A DNA stretch of 64,000 nt from Nocardiopsis sp. JB363. Lineage in GTDB: Bacteria > Actinomycetota > Actinomycetes > Streptosporangiales > Streptosporangiaceae. The position numbers and the translations under genes were made by a program. The DNA lies in assembly GCF_900143625.1 (NCBI RefSeq), contig NZ_FRFF01000065.1, positions 1-64,000 of the forward strand. Reading direction: 5' to 3'. Every line of letters begins with the position of its first letter. Position 1 is the stretch's first letter. A model generated the notes under the pieces. That model did not search any database, had not been told where the DNA came from, and saw nothing but the letters and a program-made list of their open reading frames with translations. This document shows positions 29,178 through 37,769 of the stretch, piece by piece.

Positions 29178-31121
29178 TCAGGGTCGACGCTGACGCGGGA
29201 CCTCGGGGACGCGGTAGGCGTCGGCCTGGAGTTCCCACAGTTCCCGGTACAGGCCACCTGCGGAGACGAGTTCGGTGTGGGTGCCCTGGGCGATCACGCG
29301 GCCGCGTTCGAGGACGACGATCTGGTCGGCCATGCGCACCGAGGCGAGGCGATGTGTGATCAACACGACCGTGGCCCCGGTGCGGCGGGCGTGCGCGTGG
29401 ACGGAGGTGAAGAACCCGTGCTCGGCGCGGGCGTCCATGGCGGCGGTGGGTTCGTCGGCGATGAGCAGGGGCACCTCGTCGCCGTCGTCACCCCGGTAGA
29501 ACGAACGGGCCGCCGCGAGCCTCTGCCACTGACCGCCGGACGGCTCCACCCCGTGGGCGAAGCGCTTGTCCAGCAGGGTTCCCCAACCGTGCTCGAAATC
29601 GGCCACCACACGGTCGGCCTGGGCGGCCTCGGCGGCGCGCCTGAGGCGTTCGGTGTCCTCCGGGCTGCTCATCACGGTGTTGCCGCGCGCGGTCAACGGC
29701 CAGTGCGTGTGGTCCTGGGCGATCACGGAGATCCGTGCGCGCAGGCTCACCCCGTCCACCTCGGACAGGTCGGTGTCGTCCCAGCGCACGCTGCCCTTCT
29801 GGGGCGTGTACAGGCCGGAGAGCAGTTTGGCGAGGGTGCTCTTGCCGGACCCGTTCTCGCCCACCAGGGCGATCGTCCGCCCACGCTGGAGGGTCAGGCT
29901 CACGTCCTCCAGGGCGGGCCCTTCACCCGAGGGGTATCCGAAGGTCACGTCGCGCAGTTCGATCCGGTCGAACCCCTCCGGGGCGGGCCGCGGTCCAGGA
30001 CGCGGCAGTCGGGCCGCGGCCTCCCGCTGGAAGGCCACGAAGTCGGAGAAGTACAGACCCGACTCGTACACGCGGGTCACCGCGTGCAGGGTGTTGCTCA
30101 GCGCTCCCTGCGCCACGCGGACGGCGACGACGGCGGCCCCGGCGACGGCGATCGGTACGGCCCCCTTGACCAGCAAGAGGGCCAGCGCGGCGAACACCCC
30201 GGCGGTGACGAGGCCGCTCGCGGTGTCACCGGCCAAGCGGACGGCGGCCTGACGGGTGGCCAATCCCAGGTGGATGTCCAGCTCGCGGCGGGCGATCTGA
30301 TCGAACTCGGAGAGCAGCCGACGCTCCATGGTGAAGGAACGGACCTCGGCGGCGCTCTCCCGAGCGGTCATGAGCTGTTCGAGCATGTGCTTGCGGCGTC
30401 GCCCCTCGGTGAACGCCAGGATCATCCGGTAGCGCATGCGGGCGGAGGCCGCGGCGCCCCACCACTGAGGGACCAGGGCGAGCAGCAGGAGCGGAACCAG
30501 GGCGGGGTGCAGGGTGGCCAGGACCCCGGCCGCGGCGACGATGCCCACCAACCCGGTCAGGAGGTCGACGGACTGCCGGACCAGGGCGCCCGCCTCGTCA
30601 CAGCCGCGGGTGTGGGAGCGGAACAGGTGGTCGTGGAACTCGCTGTCGTCGAAGGCCCGCAGCTCCACGGAGGTGGCGTCGCGCAGCAGGCGTCGTTCGG
30701 CGGTCAGTACGACCTTGGGTTCCAGGCGGGCCTGGGCGCGTCCGGCGAGGGCTCCGCAACCGCCACGGAGGAGGAGTGCCAGAGCGAGCAGACCCAGGGA
30801 GGGGAGTGCGGAGATCACCCGTTCGGGGGTGGGGACCTGTGCGAAGAGCTCGCCGAGGACCGCCGTGGTGGTGACCAGGGCCCAAGCGGTGGCGGCGCCG
30901 GAACCGAGGTTGAACAGGACGGTCGTGACGACGTCGCGGGGGCCGCTGAGCCAGGCCAGGGAGGCGGCCCGGGCGAGGAGCGTGGGCATGTGGCGGGCGA
31001 TCCGGAGCCAGGACGCGTCGAGCATGGTGCCGCCGTGCCGGTTCCACCGGGGCGGGGTGAGCTCGGGCAGGTCGAGACCCTCCTCCGGGGCCGGCGTGTC
31101 GGGGGCGTGACGTGTACTCAC
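29178..31121 (-). CDS. ABC exporter, fused permease-ATPase (peptide-type)
   Basis: 647-residue half-transporter. After a ~50-residue hydrophilic N-terminus the membrane domain runs to about residue 370 and the NBD follows. Walker A is LVGENGSGKSTLAKLL, Q-loop ISVIAQDHTHWPLTARGN, signature PSGGQWQRLAAARSFYRG, Walker B LLIADEPTAAMD and H-loop ITHRLA; all are functional-looking, the signature having Trp after GGQ. The QDHTHWPLTARGN and GENGSGKS style recur in actinomycete exporters found with ribosomally made peptides, but no precursor or modification gene is visible nearby. The start is GTG 31121, preceded by GGAGG seven bases upstream; the longer frame is not supported. Confidence 0.87.
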   Translation of the reverse strand: MSTRHAPDTPAPEEGLDLPELTPPRWNRHGGTMLDASWLRIARHMPTLLARAASLAWLSGPRDVVTTVLFNLGSGAATAWALVTTTAVLGELFAQVPTPERVISALPSLGLLALALLLRGGCGALAGRAQARLEPKVVLTAERRLLRDATSVELRAFDDSEFHDHLFRSHTRGCDEAGALVRQSVDLLTGLVGIVAAAGVLATLHPALVPLLLLALVPQWWGAAASARMRYRMILAFTEGRRRKHMLEQLMTARESAAEVRSFTMERRLLSEFDQIARRELDIHLGLATRQAAVRLAGDTASGLVTAGVFAALALLLVKGAVPIAVAGAAVVAVRVAQGALSNTLHAVTRVYESGLYFSDFVAFQREAAARLPRPGPRPAPEGFDRIELRDVTFGYPSGEGPALEDVSLTLQRGRTIALVGENGSGKSTLAKLLSGLYTPQKGSVRWDDTDLSEVDGVSLRARISVIAQDHTHWPLTARGNTVMSSPEDTERLRRAAEAAQADRVVADFEHGWGTLLDKRFAHGVEPSGGQWQRLAAARSFYRGDDGDEVPLLIADEPTAAMDARAEHGFFTSVHAHARRTGATVVLITHRLASVRMADQIVVLERGRVIAQGTHTELVSAGGLYRELWELQADAYRVPEVPRQRRP

Positions 31122-31458
31122 GGGGGTTCCTCCTGGAGGTCGGGCGGATCGGACGGGCCGATGATGCTTCGGCCGACCACCGTTCGGGGGAGCCTCGGGA
31201 GGTTGTGGACCGTCCGGATCGTACGGGGGTCCGATGCGTCTCCGGGATGCGATGGAGAAGGACGAGCGGGCGGCGCGGCGGAATTCGGGGGAAAGTCGCG
31301 ATCCGAATCCCTGTACGAAACGGTCCCGCACGAAGTCGTGGGGTGGGCTCCCGAAGCCGGTGGGGCCGTGTCCGAGAAGGGACGACGCTCTTCAGGCCGT
31401 AGGGAAACCTGGTGGCCCGGTCGGGGCCGGTGGGCCGAGCGGGAACCCGAGGGTGGGG
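31122..31458. other. 337-bp gap between ABC exporter and sigma gene
   Basis: This holds the promoter of the ABC exporter and the 3' flank of the sigma factor gene, both on the minus strand. I see no gene; the translations through it are Arg/Pro-rich. A GC-rich imperfect dyad (GGCCCGGTCGGGGCC, about 31413-31427) near the sigma stop may act as terminator. Confidence 0.4.
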
Positions 31459-31986
31459 TCAGGTGGTGGTGCGTTCGATGATGAGGTCGGCGTCGCGGCG
31501 CAGCTTCTCCACGGACCGGGACAGTGTGCTCTTCACCGTCCCGATGGTGACGCCCATGCGTTCGGCGATCTGCGCTTCGGTGAGGTCGTCGTAGTAGCGC
31601 AGGACCACCGTGGCGCGCTGACGTTCGGGGAGACGTTCGATGGCGCGTCCCACGACGTCGGCGAGGTCGCTGCGCCAGGTCGGGTCGTCCACGCGCTGTT
31701 CGGGGATCTCGTCGGTGGGGTAGACGTCCAGGTGCTTGCGACGCCACTCGGAGATCTGCGCGTTGACCATGGCTCGGCGGACGTATCCGTCGCGGGCGCG
31801 GGGGTTGGCGATACGCTCCCAGGCGAGAAAGGTCTTGACCAGCGCGGCCTGGAGGAGGTCCTCGGCGTCGGCGTGGCTGTTGGTGAGGGAGCGGGCCATG
31901 CGCAACAGCGCGGGACCGCGTTCGGACACGTAGCGACTGAACTCGTCGGACCTCGGGGTCCGGGTCGTTCCCGTCACGTGGACCAC
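31459..31986 (-). CDS. SigE-family ECF RNA polymerase sigma factor
   Basis: 175-residue extracytoplasmic-function sigma factor of the actinobacterial SigE family. Region 2 includes LTNSHADAEDLLQAALVKTFLAWERI (residues ~38-63), reading the -10 element; region 4 includes LPERQRATVVLRYYDDLTEAQIAERM and GVTIGTVKSTLSRSVEKLR, reading the -35. No anti-sigma gene is adjacent, which is usual for this group. It is divergent from the RlpA-like/MauE-like pair across a ~300-bp region with repeats, so those genes are possible targets. The start is GTG 31986, or GTG 31977 with GGTGG upstream. Confidence 0.9.
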   Translation of the reverse strand: MVHVTGTTRTPRSDEFSRYVSERGPALLRMARSLTNSHADAEDLLQAALVKTFLAWERIANPRARDGYVRRAMVNAQISEWRRKHLDVYPTDEIPEQRVDDPTWRSDLADVVGRAIERLPERQRATVVLRYYDDLTEAQIAERMGVTIGTVKSTLSRSVEKLRRDADLIIERTTT

Positions 31987-32047
31987 CGACCTTTACGGGT
32001 AGCGCCGACTCTCGTCGTGCGGCAACGCTGTGTACACGGCGACGTGC

Positions 32048-32101
32048 GGCCGCCCTTGATTCACAGTGGCCGCCCTTGGTTCACAACTGTCACATAGTGA
32101 A
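32048..32101. promoter_or_regulatory. Direct and inverted repeats in sigE-family/RlpA-like promoter region
   Basis: GGCCGCCCTTGATTCACA (32048-32065) is repeated at 32068-32085 with a single mismatch (GATT to GGTT), a 20-bp period or two helical turns. The second copy's TTCAC forms an inverted repeat with GTGAA at 32096-32100. Further right, GGGTCAC occurs twice near 32239-32255. The region is the 300-bp divergent promoter area; these are probably binding sites of an unidentified regulator. Confidence 0.5.
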
Positions 32102-32290
32102 CGCAAACACCCAGGCAGGTCGGCGCCACGTGCCGACAAACCGCGCGAAAGCGACACGGATCGACGTGTCTTCGCATGACATGTCGCCGACACGATCGAG
32201 TGCGTTCCGGCGTGTGAACGGACGATCGCGCGTCCGGGGGTCACAATGGGTCACGAATGGACGAGTCGGGCGGCAGGGGGCGTGAAGGAC

Positions 32291-33262
32291 ATGTCAGTGA
32301 TCATGGACAGGGATCGGGAGCGTCGGCGGTTCACGTCGGCGCTGCTCGGCTCCGAGGCCGCACCCGAACCCACCCCCGTCCACCATCGCGTCGTCCGCGG
32401 CGTGGTCGTGGACGCCACTTCGTACATGCTCTGCCTGGCCACCCCGAACGGTGAGGAGCGCTTCCTCTTCGAAGGGTCCACCACCTTCTGGCGTGGCGGT
32501 GAGGTCCGACCCGCCGAACTGCGGCCCGGTGACGACGCCGTGGTGCTGTGTTCGCACGACGGGAGACTGATCGCCGACCGGGTCTGGGCGCAGGCGGCTC
32601 GCGCCACCGGGGTCATCGTCGACCGCGAGGACGACACACTCACGATCGATCCAGGTCACGGTCGGCCGCGGCTCACGGTGGTCCTGCCCTACCGCACGTC
32701 CGGACGCATCTCCGTCCGCCATCCGCGGTTGGAGCCCGGCTACCTGTTCGACGCCGTCGGTGTCTGGCACGGCGGTGCGGTGTGGGCCGCGCGCCCGACC
32801 ACCACACAGCCGCCCTACCCGCTGGACTCGACCCCGCGCAGGCCGCTCACCCGCGACCACTCCACCACTGTCGAGGGCATCGCCACCTGGTACGACCCGG
32901 CCTGGGGGCGCTCCGCCCACCTGGATCCACGAGCCCACGCGCACGGTGCCGCCTATCCGTCCCTGGACCGAGACGACGACGAGGGGCGGTGCGACCGGCG
33001 CACCCCCTGCCTCCCGCTGCCGTTGCTGTCGACCGGCGCCACCCTCCGGATGCGCAACGACTGCACCCGGGATACGGCGGTCGTGCCCGTGCTCGACTGC
33101 GCCGCCGCCGACAGCTGGTTCTGTGACCTGTGCCCTTCCTGCGGGACGCACGCGGCGGGGCGGATCGCCTCCCTCACCATGATCTCCTTCGTCGCCCTGG
33201 GCGGGCGGCTGGAGGCCGGCTGCTTCAACGCGACCATGACCGTCGCGAAACAGGAGGGGTGA
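32291..33262 (+). CDS. Protein with C-terminal RlpA-like double-psi beta-barrel
   Basis: 323-residue protein, not recognised as a named family. Residues ~30-150 form a beta-rich stretch (RGVVVDATSYMLCLATPNGEERFLFEG; ARATGVIVDREDDTLTID) that looks like a DUF5666-style barrel. From about residue 190, GIATWYDPAWGRSAHLD, a long gap, then CLPLPLLSTGATLRMRNDC and RIASLTMISFVALGG follow the RlpA-like/barwin double-psi pattern of cell-wall proteins. Eight cysteines lie in the last ~90 residues. No signal peptide is seen, odd for such a domain; a start further upstream does not supply one. It is followed four bases later by a MauE-like membrane protein, so the pair may work in redox or export chemistry at the membrane. 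Confidence 0.55.
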   Translation: MSVIMDRDRERRRFTSALLGSEAAPEPTPVHHRVVRGVVVDATSYMLCLATPNGEERFLFEGSTTFWRGGEVRPAELRPGDDAVVLCSHDGRLIADRVWAQAARATGVIVDREDDTLTIDPGHGRPRLTVVLPYRTSGRISVRHPRLEPGYLFDAVGVWHGGAVWAARPTTTQPPYPLDSTPRRPLTRDHSTTVEGIATWYDPAWGRSAHLDPRAHAHGAAYPSLDRDDDEGRCDRRTPCLPLPLLSTGATLRMRNDCTRDTAVVPVLDCAAADSWFCDLCPSCGTHAAGRIASLTMISFVALGGRLEAGCFNATMTVAKQEG

Positions 33263-33266
33263 ATCG

Positions 33267-34256
33267 ATGTTCCCGGAGATCCTCGCAGCGGTCCGCGAGG
33301 TCCAGCTGCCACTGCTGGCGGCGCTGCTGCTGATGGGAGCGGTGGGCAAGGCCGCCCCGCGTTCGGAGGGCACGGGCGTCGCGGTGTTGGTGCCGCAACG
33401 GTGGCGCCGTCCCGTCACGCTCCTCACCTGTCTGGTGGAGGTGGTCCTGGCGGTGGCGTTGTTGACCCTCACCGGACCGCTCGGCGAGGCGGCGCGGGTG
33501 CTCACGGTGCTGCTCTTCGCCGTGTCCGTCGGTGTGCTGTTGGTGGTGCGGCGGCGCGATCCGGAGGCGGGCTGTGGCTGCTTCGGCGGTCTGAGCCGCG
33601 AACCGATCGGGTGGCGCACGCTCACCCGCGCCTCCCTGCTCGCGGTGGCGGCGGTCGCCACCATCGGTCTGACCCCGAGCGGCTGGGAGGTGGCGGCCAC
33701 GCCCACCCTGCTCCACGGCGCCGTGCTCGGGGTGGAACTGCTCCTGTTGGCGGTCCTCAGCCCCGAGCTGCGTGAAGCCCTCACCCGGACGCTCGGTAGG
33801 GAGCCGTGCGCGCTGCGGGAGGACTCCCCTCGACGAAGTCTGCGCCGGTTGCGCCGCAGCGACGTCTGGCGGACCAACACCAAGGTGATGCTCTCCACCG
33901 AACCCGAGGACACCTGGCGGCACGGCTGCTGGCGCTTCCTGCGCTACGACGGGATGCGCCACGGTCGCCGGGTGGACGTGGTCTACGCGGTGCGCGTCGG
34001 TGGGCCGCGCCGGACCAGGGTGCGCGCGGCGCTCGTGGAACGTGAGAGCGGTGCGGTGATCGCCACCTTCGGTGCGGTCACCACCCTCGACCTCCAGGGG
34101 CCGCCGCGCAGGCTGCCCCGGCCGCGGCAGGCGGCCAAGAGGGACGAGGCCGAGGGGCGTGGTGGCACCGGACCGGTCACTCCGGCCAAGGAGTCTTCGG
34201 GCGCGGCCGGGCGGGGGCAGCCCGGCGACCCCGAGGCGGAGCGGATCCAGGTCTGA
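33267..34256 (+). CDS. MauE/DoxX-like redox-associated membrane protein
   Basis: 329-residue protein with four or five membrane segments in residues 1-175 (LPLLAALLLMGAVGKAA, LTCLVEVVLAVALLTL, VLTVLLFAVSVGVLLVV, ATPTLLHGAVLGVELLLLAVL) and the motif DPEAGCGCFGG after the third, the Cys pair characteristic of MauE-like proteins that assist disulfide or quinone-linked redox maturation. A cytoplasmic tail of ~150 charged residues follows, ending in a Pro/Arg/Gly-rich stretch. It is four bases after the RlpA-like gene, so it is co-transcribed. Confidence 0.75.
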   Translation: MFPEILAAVREVQLPLLAALLLMGAVGKAAPRSEGTGVAVLVPQRWRRPVTLLTCLVEVVLAVALLTLTGPLGEAARVLTVLLFAVSVGVLLVVRRRDPEAGCGCFGGLSREPIGWRTLTRASLLAVAAVATIGLTPSGWEVAATPTLLHGAVLGVELLLLAVLSPELREALTRTLGREPCALREDSPRRSLRRLRRSDVWRTNTKVMLSTEPEDTWRHGCWRFLRYDGMRHGRRVDVVYAVRVGGPRRTRVRAALVERESGAVIATFGAVTTLDLQGPPRRLPRPRQAAKRDEAEGRGGTGPVTPAKESSGAAGRGQPGDPEAERIQV

Positions 34257-34280
34257 TCGGGTCTCGCGCCCGGTTCCCGG

Positions 34281-34976
34281 TCAGCCCAGCATCTGTCCCT
34301 GACGGTCGACGGCGGCCTCGGTGAAGTCCACGAGCATCTGCTCGTACTCCTCGGGGTCGCCCGGTCCCATGATCGAAGTGGTGCCGAGCAGCGCGCCGTT
34401 GCGGTACATCACGGTGTACATGTTGTTCTCTCCGCCGTCGTCGGTGACCTGGATGGCGAAGGAACGGGATTCGTCACCGAACTGTGGGAGTTCCAGGTCG
34501 CTGACCCCGTAGTCGGAGCTACTGCCGTCCTCGTAGGTGGCGGTGTACTCCGAGCAGCTCTCCGGCGGTCGGGTCTCCAGGGCCTCGGTGGCGGACTCCT
34601 CGTCGAGTTCGACGAGGATGTGCGAGACGGAGCCCTGTTCCCACTCGTAGGCGGCCACGGACGCGGGCGCGTCGCGTACCGCGTCCAGGTCGGCCCATCG
34701 GTTGGCGGCGTCCAGGCACTCGGGTTTGTCCAGCTCGGTAGAGGCCCGTACCTCCTCGGAGTACTGCACTGTGACAAGCTCGGAGTAGGTGCCGCTCTCG
34801 CTGCTCTCGGAGATCAGGGTCGCGTCCCGGACGCTCATCGGCTGGGCCTCGTGCAGTGCCGCCGAGGCCTCCGTGCCGGGGACGTCGCCCTGTTCCTGCT
34901 CCTGACCGCCACAGGCGGCCAGGAGGACCACCGCCGAAAAGGCCACGGTCGTGCCGGTGAATTGACGCAAACGCAT
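34281..34976 (-). CDS. Secreted lipoprotein of unknown function
   Basis: 231-residue protein with an N-terminal signal ending in the lipobox LLAACG (Cys ~22) followed by GQEQEQGDVPG, so it should be lipid-anchored outside the membrane. The mature part is acidic, with Cys in KPECLDAANRW and PPESCSEYTAT that may form a disulfide. The overall shape resembles the PknH-like or LppX-type sensor lipoproteins of actinobacteria, but I cannot assign a family. Convergent with the MauE-like gene 24 bp away; divergent from hisC. Confidence 0.72.
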   Translation of the reverse strand: MRLRQFTGTTVAFSAVVLLAACGGQEQEQGDVPGTEASAALHEAQPMSVRDATLISESSESGTYSELVTVQYSEEVRASTELDKPECLDAANRWADLDAVRDAPASVAAYEWEQGSVSHILVELDEESATEALETRPPESCSEYTATYEDGSSSDYGVSDLELPQFGDESRSFAIQVTDDGGENNMYTVMYRNGALLGTTSIMGPGDPEEYEQMLVDFTEAAVDRQGQMLG

Positions 34977-35083
34977 GGTGATTTCTCCTGGTTTGTGCGA
35001 TATTTCCGCTTGGAGCGGTGGCCAACCCGGACATTCATTGCTGAGAGTGTCTCGGGGCTAGCACAAAGTATTGAGGAAGGACA

Positions 35084-36166
35084 ATGGTGTCGGAGTCGAA
35101 ATCGCCATATCTGCGGGCGGTACTGGAGTCCATTCCCGCCTACAAGCCCGGCCGCAAGGTCGTCGGTCCCGACGGGCGCTCCATCAAGCTGTCCTCCAAC
35201 GAGAGCCCCTACGGCCCGCTCCCGTCCGTGCGTGAGGCCATCACGCGGGCCGCCGCGGACCTGAACCGCTATCCGGACCCGGGCGCGACCGAGCTCGTCA
35301 CCCGTCTCGCGGCCCACCTGGACGTACCCGAGGAGCACGTCGCCCTCGGCGCCGGATCCGTCGGACTGCTCCAGCAGCTCCTGGAAGCCGTCGGCGAGCC
35401 GGGAGCGGAGGTCGTCTACGCCTGGCGTTCCTTCGAGGCCTACCCGCTGCTGGCGGAGCTGTCCGGCGTCACGTCGGTCCGAGTGCCCCTCAGGGACGAG
35501 ACCCACGACCTCGAAGCCCTGTTGGACGCGATCACCGAGGACACCCGCATGGTGCTGGTGTGCAACCCGAACAACCCGACCGGCACCACGGTCCGGGAAC
35601 GGGAGCTCATCGACTTCCTCGACCGAGTGCCCGACCACGTCCTGGTGGTTCTGGACGAGGCCTACCGGGAGTACGTGCGCGACCCCGAGGTCCCCGACGG
35701 CGTCACCCTGTACGCCGACCGACCGAACGTCGCCGTGCTGCGGACCTTCTCCAAGGCCTACGGTCTGGCGGCCGTCCGTCTCGGGTTCCTCGTCGGCCAC
35801 CCGCACGTGATCGCCGCCGTGCGCAAGACCGTCGTGCCCTTCGCGGTCAACCACCTGGCCCAGGCCGCGGGTATCGCCTCCCTGGACGCGGAGGACGAGC
35901 TCTTGGAGCGCGTGGCGACCACCGTCAAGGAGCGTGAGCGCGTCCGTGAGGCCTTGTTGGCCTCCGGATGGACCGTGCCCCCGACCGAGGCCAACTTCGT
36001 GTGGCTGCGTGCGGGTGAGGACACCCTGGAATTCGCCGCGGCCTGCGCCGAGGTCGGTGTCTCGGTGCGCCCCTTCGAGGGTGAAGGTGTTCGCGTCAGT
36101 ATCGGCACGCCGGAGGAGAACGACGCGTTCCTGGCGGTCGCCACCACCTACGCCGAACGTCGCTGA
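35084..36166 (+). CDS. hisC: Histidinol-phosphate (or aromatic) aminotransferase
   Basis: 360-residue fold-type I PLP aminotransferase. [11 protein letters not shown] near the N-terminus is the HisC/Pat substrate-site signature, [12 protein letters not shown] and LDEAYREY lie in the cofactor region, and the PLP lysine is in [16 protein letters not shown] (around residue 223). HisC makes histidinol phosphate; close paralogues (Pat/HisC2) transaminate aromatic acids. No other his genes are near, so an aromatic or phosphonate substrate is possible. ATG 35084 follows GAAGGAC. Confidence 0.88.
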   Translation: MVSESKSPYLRAVLESIPAYKPGRKVVGPDGRSIKLSSNESPYGPLPSVREAITRAAADLNRYPDPGATELVTRLAAHLDVPEEHVALGAGSVGLLQQLLEAVGEPGAEVVYAWRSFEAYPLLAELSGVTSVRVPLRDETHDLEALLDAITEDTRMVLVCNPNNPTGTTVRERELIDFLDRVPDHVLVVLDEAYREYVRDPEVPDGVTLYADRPNVAVLRTFSKAYGLAAVRLGFLVGHPHVIAAVRKTVVPFAVNHLAQAAGIASLDAEDELLERVATTVKERERVREALLASGWTVPPTEANFVWLRAGEDTLEFAAACAEVGVSVRPFEGEGVRVSIGTPEENDAFLAVATTYAERR

Positions 36167-36191
36167 ACCCTCCACACCAGGGCACAAGCGA

Positions 36192-36227
36192 ACGGGGGCG
36201 GGCTCCCGAACGGGAACCCGCCCCCGT
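36192..36227. terminator. Hairpin between convergent hisC and regulator
   Basis: ACGGGGGCGGG (36192-36202) pairs with CCCGCCCCCGT (36217-36227), with an inner TCCCG/CGGGA stem, in the 86-bp convergent gap. Likely bidirectional terminator. Confidence 0.78.
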
Positions 36228-36252
36228 GGGCGGTACGTGCGAACGCACGCGA

Positions 36253-37572
36253 CTACTTGCCGGCGGCGTCCTTGTCCAGCTTCTCCACGATCAGACGGTA
36301 GAGCTGACGCGGGCGGCCGGGCTGGAGGGTGCGGTTGGGCGGCAAGGGCCAGGCCAGGCCCTCCTCCACCAGGGTGCGCAGCAACCGACGCGCGGTGCGG
36401 GAGGTGACCCCGAGCATGCGCCCGGCGTTCTCCGCGTCGACGACCAGTGGCCCGTCCTCCTCGGCGATCTTCTCCGACAGGCGCATGAGGGTCTCGCGAC
36501 CCTTGGTGCGCAGCGGCTCGGAGGAGTGCCGTGCGGGCGCGCGCTGGGCCGGGACCAGGGATCGTCCCTCTCGGTCCACCGCGAAGCTCTGTCGGGAGGC
36601 CTGGGCACGGTTGAGGGCCGCGCGTGCGTGCGATTCCGCGTCCTGGGTGGTGCGGCCCATGCCGATGCCCACCTCGATCGCGATGCCCAACTCGGCCTTG
36701 ATCCGTTCGACGAACGGCGGCTGCCGGAACCCCTCGGTCGCGGTGACCAGGGAGCCGCGGGTGGCCGTGATCATGAACGAGTGGTCGTCCAGACGGTGGG
36801 CCGTCGCGTTGATGCGGTGCGCCTCCTGCAACAGCAGTCGGTGCAGGGAGAGTCGCAGTTCCTCACGCCAGTAACGGGGTGTGGACCGTCGGGAGGAGTC
36901 GCGAAGGGTGGGCACGTCGACCACGACGACGCCCAGCTGGGCTTCCTCCAGACGGTGGTGGGCGCCCAACAGGCCGGCGGTCTGCAGCGCGCTGCGCACC
37001 CCGGCGTTGGTCGGCCGCAGCCGGATCACCGGCACCCCGATGGCCTCCAGCCGTTCGGCGACCCCGCGTACGCAGGTGATCGCCATCCGGGTGGCCTTGC
37101 GCCGCCAAAGCCCCTCGTGGAACGAGGTGAGTTGGGCGGTGTTGGTCAGTTCTTCGTGCACGTGGATCCCGTCCACGGGCAGGTCGACCTCGGAGTAGGC
37201 CTCCACCACGTCGGCCCGGCTGAGCACGTCCAGACTCGCTCTGGTCGGGTCGTAGCGGTCGTCCAAGGTCGCTCGGAGCAAGGCTTCGTGCAGGCTCGCC
37301 CCACCGAGTGGCACGAAGGTCGCGGGCATGGTCAACACGCCTGCCTTCCTCGCGAACTCGTAGGGGACCGGGCTGGCGAACAGATAGGCATCGATCGCCG
37401 ACCCCAGCCTGACGACCTTGTCCGTCGCCTCTTGCTCATCTCGATACGCGGCGGCGATGAGTCTGGCGTTGAGAGGTCCTGTTGACCCAGGTCCCATGAG
37501 CATGACCCGTTCGACCACCTCATGGGGCCCTATGACGCCGATCGTCAAATCGCCAGTACGCTGGGCACTCAC
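36253..37572 (-). CDS. GGDEF-like sensory regulator with C-terminal winged helix
   Basis: 439-residue cytoplasmic protein. Residues ~1-160 (LTIGVIGPHEVVERVML; AYLFASPVPYEFA; ELTNTAQLTSFHEG) look like a periplasmic-binding-like or effector-sensing domain. Residues ~200-350 resemble the GTP-cyclohydrolase III/GGDEF-related fold: FMITATRGSL, IAIEVGIGMGRTTQDAESHARAALNRAQ. A winged-helix domain ends the protein: AENAGRMLGVTSRTARRLLRTLVEEGL. Regulators of this build occur in actinomycetes and Bacilli; the ligand is unknown. The start is GTG 37572. No classical GGDEF active-site sequence is present, so cyclic-di-GMP synthesis is unlikely. Confidence 0.65.
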   Translation of the reverse strand: MSAQRTGDLTIGVIGPHEVVERVMLMGPGSTGPLNARLIAAAYRDEQEATDKVVRLGSAIDAYLFASPVPYEFARKAGVLTMPATFVPLGGASLHEALLRATLDDRYDPTRASLDVLSRADVVEAYSEVDLPVDGIHVHEELTNTAQLTSFHEGLWRRKATRMAITCVRGVAERLEAIGVPVIRLRPTNAGVRSALQTAGLLGAHHRLEEAQLGVVVVDVPTLRDSSRRSTPRYWREELRLSLHRLLLQEAHRINATAHRLDDHSFMITATRGSLVTATEGFRQPPFVERIKAELGIAIEVGIGMGRTTQDAESHARAALNRAQASRQSFAVDREGRSLVPAQRAPARHSSEPLRTKGRETLMRLSEKIAEEDGPLVVDAENAGRMLGVTSRTARRLLRTLVEEGLAWPLPPNRTLQPGRPRQLYRLIVEKLDKDAAGK

Positions 37573-37715
37573 CTCGGGTTGCTCCCCGCTACCATTCCAC
37601 GCTCTTCACTATGTGCGCCCACTGGTTTCCCGACCCGATCTCTGTCACGGCATGCTTGCCGAGATCGTACCCATTGTGCGGGGCCAAAGAAGATCGTTTT
37701 CCATATCAACGCCGA

Positions 37716-37750
37716 AAGCCCGGGTGGAGGGAAGCCCCCCACCCCGGCTT
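37716..37750 (-). terminator. Hairpin after the MurA-type gene
   Basis: AAGCC (37716-37720) pairs with GGCTT (37746-37750), and the interior GGGTGG with CCACCCC allowing one bulge, 20 bp downstream of the murA stop on the minus strand. Confidence 0.5.
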
Positions 37751-37769
37751 GAACTGTGCGAACGACTCT

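Noticed and set aside
29178-31121. Lanthipeptide or lasso-peptide cluster around the ABC exporter
   Set aside because: No precursor peptide, LanB/C/M-like, or lasso B/C gene is visible in the flanks.
36253-37572. Cyclic-di-GMP cyclase
   Set aside because: The GGDEF-like segment lacks a GGDEF or related catalytic loop; only the fold resembles it.
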